From Glossina fuscipes (taxonomy: Eukaryota > Arthropoda > Insecta > Diptera > Glossinidae), in contig NW_023998423.1 in NCBI RefSeq assembly GCF_014805625.2, forward strand, positions 3,040,912 to 3,104,911: DNA of 64,000 nucleotides, given 5' to 3'. Position numbers and translations under genes: made by a program. Positions 38,874 to 49,600 of this stretch are shown in pieces. Each line of letters starts with the position of its first letter. The stretch's first letter is position 1. The notes below the pieces were generated by a model. The model saw only the letters and a list, made by a program, of their open reading frames with translations. It made no database searches and had not been told where the DNA came from.

Positions 38874-41493
38874 TTATGAATATTGTAATTTAACCTCTTG
38901 TTCAGGATTTTGTATTGATTCCAAAGCATTGCGGGCCTGATTGAAGTGTTTAGCTGCTATTGAGTATATCTCTGATGATGGAGGTCTCATCATATGCTCG
39001 CGAAAGGTTTTAAATTCTTCATAGCCTACCGGCGGAGGGCTGGTGAGATTTGCAAACGGAGCGAAACGGCGATTAAAACGTATCTCTTCATTGTCAAATT
39101 TTGGCATAGGTTGTCGTATGCGACCGTCTTTGGTTAAAGCACCTATCGCCTTATAAAATCCGCCACACATGCTAAGCATAGCATGATAATAGACAATCTC
39201 CTGTCGATAAGGTTTTTGTTGCTTTTTATTCTTCTTTGGTTTATTCTTTGGGCGATTTTTACTCGACCCACCGCCGCTATTGGACCCAGCCTGAAGTTTG
39301 CTCTGATGATCGGCGTATTCTTCTTGAACCAACAAATTATTCTCAGTACGAGTTAAAGCAGAAACAATGAAGCCAATCAAAAGCTCATAGGGATACCTGC
39401 AAATTCAGAGTTTATAAAATTTCAGCGATTTTGTTACACGCAGTATTTACCAATATATATATAAAAATTCATGGACCGCATACAATTCCAATTCAAAACC
39501 GGACATCAAATATAACATCATCGATCGAAAGCAATTATATAAAACCCAAGTAGCAAATTGCGCACTATGCTTTAGTGTTGTAGCGGCTGCCCCGTTGCCC
39601 TCAGCCGCTTTTTCACTGGACATTAAACTTAGTTGTGAGTCGAGCCTAGCAGCCTCTACTTGAATGCTGTCAAAACTTTCTATGAAACGGGCCAGTTTAT
39701 CGCGTTGACGCGCCCGATTGAAGCCGCAAATTCGTATAAATTGAGTAAAAGTACTCGAGCAGTATTTAAAAAAATTATCCAGCATCACTTGAATGTCACG
39801 GTCAGCAGCTAGAGCATTTTTTGGATTCATTACAGGTGGATTATTGAAAGCGCGCACCGAATCCCAAAGAAAATCTTTAATTTGCATCGATCCAAAAATC
39901 AGACGTCTATTCGAAATGAACAAACCCTGTAGAATGCTACGGGATAATATGCAGTGGCCCGACTTACGACTGAATTCTATAAAAAAGTTCTGAAAAAACG
40001 TGAAAAAATTTACGCCAGAAACAAAATATGGCTTCCGAATTATTAGAAGCTTACCAAAGCAGTATAGTAATCACGCATACGTATAATTTTACATGAATAT
40101 TTCAAACGCTGCACTAACTCCTCTAGGAACATTAGGCTGGAGGGGCGATCACGCATTTTAACACTACGAGGAAACGTGGGCGGCTGACTGCGATCATGAA
40201 TGCGCGGCGAGAAGCCCATTGGATTAGGACAATCGGCTTAAATATGGAAACAATCATCGTATTTCTCCTTTCTTTGGTTATTTTCTCTTTATCTTACTTA
40301 CAGCCCGATATAGGTTGTGTACCTTTTTCAATGGTTTTTTTGATTTGCGGTATTAGCTCTAAGGAAGCATTCAAATGTTTATAAATCTCATTGATATTGC
40401 CTTCATCGACGGAATTAGTCATGGCATAGTCAAATAAATACAACGACTGATAGAAATGACGCATAAAACGTAAACGATGTACAACGGCCATTATATCTTC
40501 GGGCTGATTCGATGATTTGCTATGTCTAACCAATTCGTCTTCACTTTCTTTTAACAGTCCGCCAATTGACGACGCTGACGGCGACTCTTCGTTGGCCAAC
40601 AGCGATGAATTACCATATAATTGAAAGTCCTCTTCTTCGTTAACGCTACTTGAGATAATAATATTTTTAATGTGTATTATTAAATGGCGTACCGCGTGGC
40701 AAAAGGACCGCAATGCTTTGTCTTCAATTTTAGCTGGCGCGTGTAAATACAAACATGTGAATAGCACTTGATCCATGGAATTACCCTCCAGCCAAGAAAC
40801 CATACAAGCAAACAACGCGTCAAAGATACCAATCAGATCCTCATAGGAGAGATTGTTTAGCTTTAAAACGCCAGCCTTAACGCAGAAAAAAGAAAGCAAA
40901 TTCTTTACTAGTCATCTTATTGGAACAGATATATATATATATAAGTTACGTCAACTGCCGTTTCAAAGGTATGCGGTTTCGTATCGTTGCGATTATAGCC
41001 CATTCCCACGTCCATTTTCGGATCCATCATTTCAATTGCTGACATAGCCTCAAATAGACCAAATAACATGTCTTGGGCCAATTCACCTAAATTTAATTCC
41101 GAGCACGCCGACATAAACTCAGAAGTTATATCAACCCAACCGAACTTGGGATATTCATTGGCATCATCTATTGTTCGCATTGTATGCTGCATTTCAGGAT
41201 CCATAAAACCGCAATCTTCTATCGAGAACGGCCGCTGATCTAAATTTTCTGATTCAATCGAATCGGCAGCTGCAGCAAAGTGCATATTCGACGTCACAGC
41301 CGCAGCAGCTGCCGCGGCTGCCGCCGCTTGAAAACCCAGTTCATTAATTCTTTAAGAGAAAGGAAAAAATAGCACAAAGATATTTTATTTTGCCTAAACG
41401 GGTACTATATACTCTAATTAATATTCTAGTGTGATAAAAGTAATCACATATGTGCTTACACCGAATGCATTCCCAAATAGCGATTTTCTTCAT
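38874..41493 (-). CDS. Naa35: Naa35 (Mak10 homologue), auxiliary subunit of N-terminal acetyltransferase C, 742 aa
   Basis: Six exons on the minus strand: 41493-41460, 41326-40950, 40875-40302, 40236-40055, 39989-39451 and 39396-38874 (2,229 nt, consistent phases). The Mak10 signature [20 protein letters not shown], with [19 protein letters not shown], is in exon 2. Exons 3-5 carry the conserved [37 protein letters not shown] and [20 protein letters not shown]. Human NAA35 is 725 aa, so the length fits. The protein holds NAA30 and NAA38 in NatC, which acetylates N-termini such as Met-Leu and Met-Ile. The first exon ([11 protein letters not shown], 34 nt) and its junction into a poly-Ala stretch are predicted from phase and a good donor only. 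If wrong, translation would start at the ATG at 41285. Confidence 0.93.
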
Positions 41494-42123
41494 GTACAAG
41501 TCTTTCTATTTTCAATTTTTTTTTTCTTTCTGCAGTTTAATTTCCAAAAAATTTCGAATTAATAGCAATCAGCTGACTCGGTGTGCGGACAGGGTTTCAA
41601 AGTTTCAAGTTCTGGTGAATTTTTCGTTGCATTTGCTACACATACGCCTGTGATTTAATGTCTTCATTCCGTTTGTAACCAAACGAAATGATGTTGTTGT
41701 ACAGTAAGTCTGTATAGAGTTTTCAGAATGTTTATAATGTTTGAATTCAATTGTGATCGACTGTTCTTAGGAGCACAAATTTATGTCGTCGCTATTGACG
41801 AAATCCATGTGAGATTTAGACAAAGTGTGGCGAAATTTCAAGACATTAGGACCATTAGGACTATTACAGCTTCAGGCAAAAAACGTCTTATTCATTTTGA
41901 AATTATTACACTTTCCGCGGTCAATCAATTGGGTCCGTCGATGACTTTCTGAGTTGAAGAAAATAATGAAGAAAAAATTGCAGCTGTTTTATTGACGACC
42001 GACCCTTTTGTACTTTTTAAAACAACGAAAAATTTGAATCTCAGGTATAGATAAAGCGTTGTCTTTCAACGGCAAAAAAATACCTTCCAAGCGAAGAAAT
42101 AAAGGAAAAGAATAGCTTGGCGG
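41494..42123. other. Naa35 upstream region, no gene seen
   Basis: Probable Naa35 promoter and 5' leader, followed by AT-rich DNA leading into the mariner cluster. A 74-codon plus frame at 41728-41952 has no recognised domain. Confidence 0.5.
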
Positions 42124-42306
42124 GTGTTATTTAGGCTCCGCTCCAACAAGGCGGTGAAACGGGAATGTTGCTGGACGCTCTAGTCGCCATGATTCGGCAG
42201 TTGCTCCAGAAAACATAAAGAAAGTACACAAAATCGTTTGGAAGATAAAAGTGTGAAATTGTGTGAGACATAGTTGACACTTTAACGATATCAGGAATGG
42301 AATACA
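42124..42306 (+). pseudogene. Decayed mariner transposase fragment
   Basis: The plus strand aligns by eye with codons about 60-101 of the transposase at 42532. GCTCTAGTCGCC parallels GCTCTGGTCGCC, CGGCAGTTGCTCCAGAAAAC parallels CGGCAGTTGTTCCGGAAAAC, and TTTGGAAGATAAAAGTGTGA parallels TTTGGAAGATCGGAAAGTGA. It contains in-frame stops and ends abruptly just before an ITR-like motif at 42309. It is an older, related copy beside the younger one. Confidence 0.75.
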
Positions 42307-42308
42307 AC

Positions 42309-43645
42309 GCATCACTCAATAAGTCCCAGGTCTTAAAGATACAATACATCATTCAATAAGTCTTCGGTCACATGTGTGGTAACACTGTTGACAGACTCAT
42401 ATGATTTCTGGATAGTACCAACATTCGAAGGATACGTGTTAAAATTTCCTGATACTCTTCTCACACAATTAGTGTACAGGTGGCACTTGTTTTAGCGACG
42501 CTAAAACGCTGTTATTGTACCTTTCAAAGCAATGGAAAAATCCGAATTTCGCGTGTTAATTAAGCATTGCTTTCTGATGGGGAAAAACACTGTTGAAGCC
42601 AAACAGTGGCTCGATAAGCGTTATGGAGACTCTGCACCAGCGAAATCAACTATTATTGATTGGTATGCTGGATTTAAACGCGGTCGTACCAACACCGATG
42701 ATGCAAAACGCTCTGGTCGCCCAAAATCGGCAGTTGTTCCGGAAAACGTAAAAAAGGTTCGTAAAATAGTTTTGGAAGATCGGAAAGTGAAGCTGCGCGA
42801 AATAGCTGACGCCTTGAAGATATCAGAAGGCAGTGTGTTCACTATTTTGCATGAACATTTGTCCATGAAAAAGCTCTGTTCGAAGTGGGTGCCCCGTTTG
42901 CTGACAACAGATCAAAAGCAGCAACGTGTTACTGATTCAAAACGTTGTTTGGAACTGCTTAGGCGAAATAAAGAGGACTTTATCATGCGATATGTGACAA
43001 TGGATGAGACATGGATTCATCACTATACTTCAGTGACCGACGAAAGCCGTCAAAAGCGACCAAAAACACAGAAGTCTACTGGGAAGGTTATGGCGTCCGT
43101 ATTTTGGGACGCTCATGGTATAATATTCGCCGATTACATTGATAAGCGGGAAAGCATTAATAGCGAATATTACATAGCGTTAGTAGTGCGTTTGAACGAC
43201 GAAATTGCAAAAAAACGTCCCCAAATGAGGAAGAAAAAAGTGCTCTTTCACCAAGACGATGCACCGTATCATAAGTCGACCCCAATTCTGAAAAAATTGC
43301 ACGAGATGCACTTCGAATTGCTTCCGCATCCATCGTATTCTCCAGATTTAGCTCCTAGCAACTATTATTTGTTCGCGAATCTCAAAAAAATGCTCGCCGG
43401 GAGAAGGTGTGGCTCCAATGAAGAAGTTATCGCCGCTACTGAGGCGTACTTTCAAGGATTGGACAAATCCTTCTATAAGAAAGGCATAGAAATGTTAGAA
43501 AAGCGATGGAACGAATGTATTGCCCTTGAAGGAAATTATGTTAACGAATAAACTGAAATTTTGCCTAAAAGTTATTGTTTTGTTAGCGATCTTACGTACT
43601 TATTGAGTGACGCCTTGAGTGATCTGACGTACTATTGAGTGCCGG
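42309..43645 (+). mobile_element. Mariner transposon with doubled terminal motifs
   Basis: On the left, two ITR-like motifs occur 40 bp apart: CATCACTCAATAAGTCCC at 42309 and CATCATTCAATAAGTCTT at 42349. On the right, inverse forms ACGTACTTATTGAGTGACG near 43594 and ACGTACTATTGAGTGCCG near 43627 are about 35 bp apart. The inner pair bounds about 1.27 kb, the normal mariner size. The AATAAGTCxxCGGTC form resembles irritans-type ITRs. The outer pair may be left from an earlier copy or from a duplication of the ends. It inserted between Naa35 and the 3' side of Ube4B. Confidence 0.85.
42532..43551 (+). CDS. Mariner transposase, 339 aa, third catalytic Asp replaced (DD34N)
   Basis: This is an uninterrupted frame of typical mariner length. 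The N-terminal paired helix-turn-helix region covers about residues 1-110 (STIIDWYAGFKRG, the linker DDAKRSGRPKSA, LREIADALKISEGSV). It is followed by the WVPRLLT block (family form WVPHxL) at 119-125. The catalytic core has D158 (VTMDETWIHHY) and D242 (FHQDDAPYHKS). The third position, 35 residues after D242 in SPDLAPSNYYLF, is N277 rather than Asp (codon AAC at 43360-43362). Family knowledge says all three Asp residues bind the metal ions, so cleavage is probably impaired, as in the transposase domain of human SETMAR, which is also DD34N. DNA binding may persist. There is no frameshift or stop, so the copy is young or has been preserved. Confidence 0.95.
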   Translation: MEKSEFRVLIKHCFLMGKNTVEAKQWLDKRYGDSAPAKSTIIDWYAGFKRGRTNTDDAKRSGRPKSAVVPENVKKVRKIVLEDRKVKLREIADALKISEGSVFTILHEHLSMKKLCSKWVPRLLTTDQKQQRVTDSKRCLELLRRNKEDFIMRYVTMDETWIHHYTSVTDESRQKRPKTQKSTGKVMASVFWDAHGIIFADYIDKRESINSEYYIALVVRLNDEIAKKRPQMRKKKVLFHQDDAPYHKSTPILKKLHEMHFELLPHPSYSPDLAPSNYYLFANLKKMLAGRRCGSNEEVIAATEAYFQGLDKSFYKKGIEMLEKRWNECIALEGNYVNE

Positions 43646-43649
43646 GGGA

Positions 43650-46600
43650 CAAATCACGTAAACTCAATATTTGTAAAGTCGATTGGCTGATTGTATGTAT
43701 ATTTACTCTTTCAATCGTACACTTGCTCTTCCATTAATCCTGGCCTGTTTTTAAGCTCCGCTCAATACAAGCTCTGCTTAACGAAGCTGACTTTATAGGC
43801 GGGTATCGAGCAAATTTTCATTCCCTTTTGCCACAAGGTAGAAATGCGCATTTTGATGCAATATGATTTCAAAATGTGAGAAGACATGTGTTTTTTCAAT
43901 AGTTTTTTGTCTTTTATATTTATTTTATCGTTACTGAGGGGAGTTTCGAACAATTTCGAGAATGGGAGATAGATTGGTTGGAATTTTTAATAAACATTAT
44001 TGTGATCGTGATGGTGATCGCCATTTTTATTTATTGAACATATTTTTAATTTTTGTATTTGACCATAACTTCGATTTCATATTTCTTTCTCTTATAAAAA
44101 CTTGAGGTTAGCTTACATTTTCATTTGTATATACATATATATGGAACAATCTTCCATCATAGGAGGTTCATCATAAAATTTTACACCTTAAGACTTGGCA
44201 TTGCATTGCTTTATTTGAACGTATCTTGTGACTTGATTTCGATATAGCGCGAATAATGTCTCGACACAAGATCGTACGTAGTTTTTTGTTTAATGTTATT
44301 TTTAAGTTTAAATTATGTTCGACATAATTTATAGGATATTTAAGTTAAAATAGGAAAATAAAAACTTTGCGTTAAAAACACAGTTTCGATACGCCGCGAT
44401 GCGAATAACGGTCTGCGTATACAGTATACTATTGATTGCTATTATTAAAAGACTAGCATAAAAAAATTATTTATTTTTTTTTTATTATTTAAATTTGGTA
44501 AAATTTATGCCTGCCATTAAAAAACCTATTTGTAATTTTCCACAAACTATTTTTTTTTTAGATAATTATATAAGAAAATCAATTTCGAAATCTTGGGCCT
44601 GAAATCTAAATAAATTTAGGTGTATGTATATGTGTAGATATTAAAAAAAAAAAAACACTTTACAAACATGCTTCAAAATGTAACACACATTTCCCTAAAA
44701 ATTACAGATTGTAACTTGAAGACAAATATTGTCCTTAGAGGAGAAAAATCGAATGTAGAGTAGAAAAAGCCAGAAAAAACAAGAGCAAATACAAATATTA
44801 TATTCGATTTGGGGCGAAACTTCCATAGCCACCACCACTACCGCCACTACCGCCACCACCACTGCCTGTTAGAGCCGCAATTAAATTGTCGAGTAGAATA
44901 GAGGCAAATGCTTGAAGTGAGGTTCACTCTTAATTGCTGTTTCTATGAACGATAAAATCTCGAAAGTTCGCTTTTCTAAATCAAAGCAATGCAGCCGAAT
45001 TAAATTAAACTCGGGATATTGTGTTCACTTTCGAATTTTGTTATGAAAAGTTTCATTTATCTAATTCAGAGATTAGATTATAAAATTTAGTGAACCCTTT
45101 TCCTCGAGTTCGCTATAAAAAATAAATTCTTTCAAGTATTCTTAAAAATAATTTTGGCAGCTGAAATAAATCAAAATTAAAAGAACACCGCTTTTCATGA
45201 CGACCGACCGTCACTTATTGACTCATTTATGAAATAGAAGATGTATTTGTTGTAAACTCCTTTCTTAAAAGGTGCTTAAGAAAATGCTTACGTAAAACGC
45301 ATTGCTTGCAACCACATTTGAAAAAATAAAGGGAAAAATGAACATACACACCAGGACGTGTTCAGAATATTCAATGCTGGTCTGGCGCAAGCACACTTTC
45401 TCACTCTAACGAACAATGTTATCACTCGTAAGTACAGTTCTTATTCTGATTCTTTGTTAATCCATATGGTGCCGAACTCTGGTATTGTGAAAAAATGTAC
45501 TGATGGATGGCAGAGGCTAAATTGGCTTGAGATCCTTTCGTTAATTAGCGATAAAAGCAAACTATTTGGAACATATAGCGTGCAATTCAATATCTTTCAA
45601 ACAGTAAGGCATAGTACAAAATGTCCTCGCATTCTTCGCTTTAGTTATGCAGGCTAGCAGTTTGTTGCAATTTTCATTTAAAAAATTTTCAGAATTCATA
45701 TAAACAAATTTCATGAGGACTCATATTGTTGATGTGCTTTGTATTCGGAAATCATAAAGAAAAAATTTGGAAACTCAAAATCAAAGGAGAAGAAGTTTTT
45801 TTTTTCGTTAATTGTGTTGGATATGCGTAATCTAGATGGAGTCTCCTTCAATATTATATGTAAGTTCATCTATAAGTTCGATTTCATTTATTTGTTTATT
45901 GAAATCATTAGCATTTATTTATTTATGTTTTCGTATGCTTTCATGTATGAAATGTATGTATGTGTGTATTATATTTTGTATAACATAAATTTTTAAACGC
46001 ATGAATGTATGTATGTATATTTATATATAAATGGATGATAATTTCAATATATATTGATTTACTTATTAAGTACTATTACTAAATTTTGTCTAACCTCGCT
46101 CGCTGCTCAATAACATATATAATTTATCTTTTTTGTTTTTGTTTTTTTTAGAAACGATGGACTGGTAAAAATTACAAGGCATTATTGCATTATTAATTAC
46201 CTCATATTTATTTTTCTCCTTTAAGTATGCAAGATAAAAAGTCCTCATTCAACCGTACGAACACAACACACACACACATACACGCATACACACACAAGAC
46301 AGGCACACGCACATTGTGAACAAAATAAAAATATTTATGCAAATAGGTTGAGCATTTGTCGCCAACGGATATGAAGCAACGTTTTGTTTAACATACGCTT
46401 ACGCGTATGTGACAAAAGTGAACAGAATTCAAATCTAAACAGATTTTAAAATATACATTTCAATATTATTACCAGACGAGAGGACCGAAGACAAATTGTT
46501 AATAGGAAAAAACCAAAAGAAAACAAAAAAAAAACTTTTATAGCAATAAAAAGAAACTACATTTGAATACTTGGGAAAAGATAGTGAGTGAAGAGGAAAT

Positions 46601-46674
46601 ACAGAATTATAATAATTACATATAAAGGGAAAACTAACTAATATGCTTGTAAAATTTGTTATTATATTATAAAT
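43650..46674. other. Intergenic DNA between mariner and Ube4B
   Basis: AT-rich with no complete gene. It includes the coding-like minus segment at 44881-45024, a GGT-type trinucleotide tract at about 44829-44865, a plus open frame at 45358-45657 of unclear status, CA repeats near 46265-46310, and presumably the Ube4B 3' untranslated region just left of 46675. Confidence 0.5.
44881..45024 (-). other. Orphan coding-like segment, possible last exon
   Basis: On the minus strand a frame open for about 47 codons ends in TAA at 44883-44881 and includes FNLIRLHCFDLEKRTFEILS and IETAIKSEPHFKHLPLFYST. The amino-acid mix is protein-like and unlike nearby AT-rich chance frames. An overlapping frame runs on past the TAA into a Gly/Ser tract ending GGGYGSFAPNRI and stop. 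I could not find matching upstream exons before the Ube4B 3' end, nor name a family. It could be a terminal exon of a gene, a relic of one, or chance. Confidence 0.3.
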
Positions 46675-49600
46675 TCAAGAGCTTTTATCGTTTAAATTCA
46701 AGTTTCTTTGCTGCTGCCTTTTGAAGCGTTGCTCTTTCCGCCAGACATCTATACGTTCCTTTAACTCTATATTTGGCACGAGCATGTCTTCGGTTAAAGG
46801 CTGACGATTAAAGGGATCCGTGCTACTATTTAGTAAGTGACGCGTAATAATAGCGCGATCCATTATAGTTCCCGACGGCAAAATAACGGGGTCCGACATT
46901 AGAGTATCCATGAGGGGATCTTTAAATTCATCAGGAGCATCAGCACACTCATCTTCCGATTGTTGATTCGCTACTAAAAAATAAAAAAGCAATTTGAAAC
47001 GACTCTTTTCTCAGAACACAAACCGAGAAAGAACTTTTCTTTACATCTAACAAACATATACAACTTTTAAGTGTCCTTTCGGCCTTTTATGAACAATTCA
47101 TAGCTTTTTTCGCAAACTAAAACTGAAATTTATATAATCCTTATCCTTATCTTATTTAAACGATTTCGTCACAAAATATCAAAATTTTATCCTTTGCCGC
47201 CACGTAAGGCGTTCTTTTTTGTCACGAGAAGCCTTTCATGGTGCTTCGACATATTAAATCCACCCTCGCAACTTTCCCGCATTCATCTAGTACGCCAATC
47301 CACTTGATTTCAATTTTCAGATCGTGAAATAGTAGAAATTGTAAAATTATTTTCACAATACAACTTTACTGAAGGATAACGAAGGTATCAAAGAATCTAT
47401 TTCCAATAAATTTGATCCTTGGGACAAAATTTATCATATGTATCAACTTTCACGAAAATATTTCGAAAATTGCAGACAAAAAACACAAAGAACGCATGGA
47501 TAGAACTAGATCGATTCGACCGGTGTCAAAATTATTGTTCAGTTACTTCGAAGTGTTGCATACAACCGCACAAAACTGAATACTCTCAGCGTAAGCAATG
47601 CAAACGATATAATAAACAACATATAATTGATGTTAGACATTTTAGTTCTCTAAGCCGAGTCTAAGAGTTATTTATGCAGCTAAAACTACTTCACTCGTCC
47701 TGCTGATCGAGGTTATATGTGCCTTCGCGGTAGGCTCTATGCTTTCTATAGTGGGTATATAAAAACTTACCATAAATGTCGTGAGCTTTATTAATGAGTG
47801 CTCGAAATTTCTCCACCTCAATAACTGAACGTATTCTTAAATGCTCGATGCGACTGGCTGCATTATCGAAAAGATGTTTTTGAAAGGAACGTTCATCGGC
47901 AGCCAAAGCTTGCGCAAATCTATCACAGTCCAAACGTAAATATATATCAAATATCTGACCTAATAATCGCCGGGGATCCCAACCATACTTGGTCGGATTA
48001 CGCACTTTTAAATCATTGCATTTGGGTCCACATAATTGATGCAAATTGAAATTTAACATTGAGCTTAGGCGGTCTACGAGCTCATCTCGCATGAATGGCT
48101 CTTTAATATCAACCTATAACAAAAAATAGAAATTATCCTTAACTTTCTATCTTTCTATATATCTTTCTAAGCAAATGAAAATTTCTCACTGTTAAATAAT
48201 GAAACATTTCTACAGTTTCGCGAGCTAATGTTAGATATGAACGGCATTGACGTTCATCCGTGGCAAGCTGCGATAAACGACTTTGTTGCTGTTCCGATCC
48301 CAAATTTGACCACGTCTGCTCGTTCATCATTAAAACCTGAATGTGACGAGTTTTATACAATCTTCGAAATCGCTCACTACATAAAGTACATTATACCTGA
48401 GTTTGATGTATGCGCTTAAGATTTTCCAAACATTCGTCCAACAGGAAAGTAGTGTCATTCATCAGCATATTAACAAATTTTACAAATTGTTTACCCGATT
48501 TCGATTCAGTAATCATGACCTGACGATGTACGGGAGTTTCCCACATTGATTTAAAAAGATGACTTATATGATATCTGAAGTGATTAGAATGCTAGTGATA
48601 TGTAAAACGAGTATTGACATCCATATCGGTATTGTTACCTTATTGTAAATTTATCATAAAATTCAGTACTTTGTCCAGTCGTTTCAATATCAACATAGAA
48701 CTTCATTAATGAGCTGCACAGAACAGTCTGAGCCAGTTCATGATTCCACATCTGCAATTATGAGAACATGTTTTTGCACTCGCTTATTAATCACGTATCT
48801 AACGATAACCTACCGCGACATTAAGCACATTTGATGGCCCCAATGAAAAGACAAACATCACTTCAACTAATTTGGCAGTGACATATGGATTCTTGATGAG
48901 ATGCGGTGCGCACACACAAGTTAGTAACCAGGTCAAAATTGAATGATCGATGCTATGGCGCACTTCATTGGCTGCATGTTGCATAGCAAACAATATAAAT
49001 TCAGCAATATCATCGATATACCATTCAGGCAGTGCAGAGAAAATATCAGTCGGCTTTAGTTGCTGAGCTGGAATTTTGGACATAAATGGACCATCGATGG
49101 GACGACCTTCCATCTGATACAACAGATATTCGCAAACAGTCGAATAGAAGAACAAACACGCATTTAGTAAGGCCGGATCTAAAAGGCATACTTCACTGCA
49201 CAGTTTTGATCTAAAATATGACCAAACAATAAAGAAGAGAAATCATCGTTAATTAGTTACGGCTTAAAAAATTTTCTACTTCCCAACCTGGTAAGCTTTT
49301 TTAATTGTTTATGCCAACGATCTCTAAACTGCTTGTTACGAGAAGCGTAAGGGGTATTCTCCCAATGAGACTTGGTACGATCAAGCTCCCCGATTAGCTT
49401 CTGTAGTTCTTTTATGGCTCTGGACTTCTGACGATAACGTTGTATGGCTGGCATAAAACCCAAGTGATGGGCTTGCAATGTTAAAAACCAACAATGCGTT
49501 TGAAAATTGGGATTGGATGCGGTATGTATGTATTCAGTTATCCAGAATTTCTCAGATTCTTCGCGATTAAAACGTAATCGGGTATCTCCGTGAATTTCTA

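Noticed and set aside
47419..47664. 81-codon plus open frame inside Ube4B intron 9
   Set aside because: No domain and no conserved composition; antisense within an intron.
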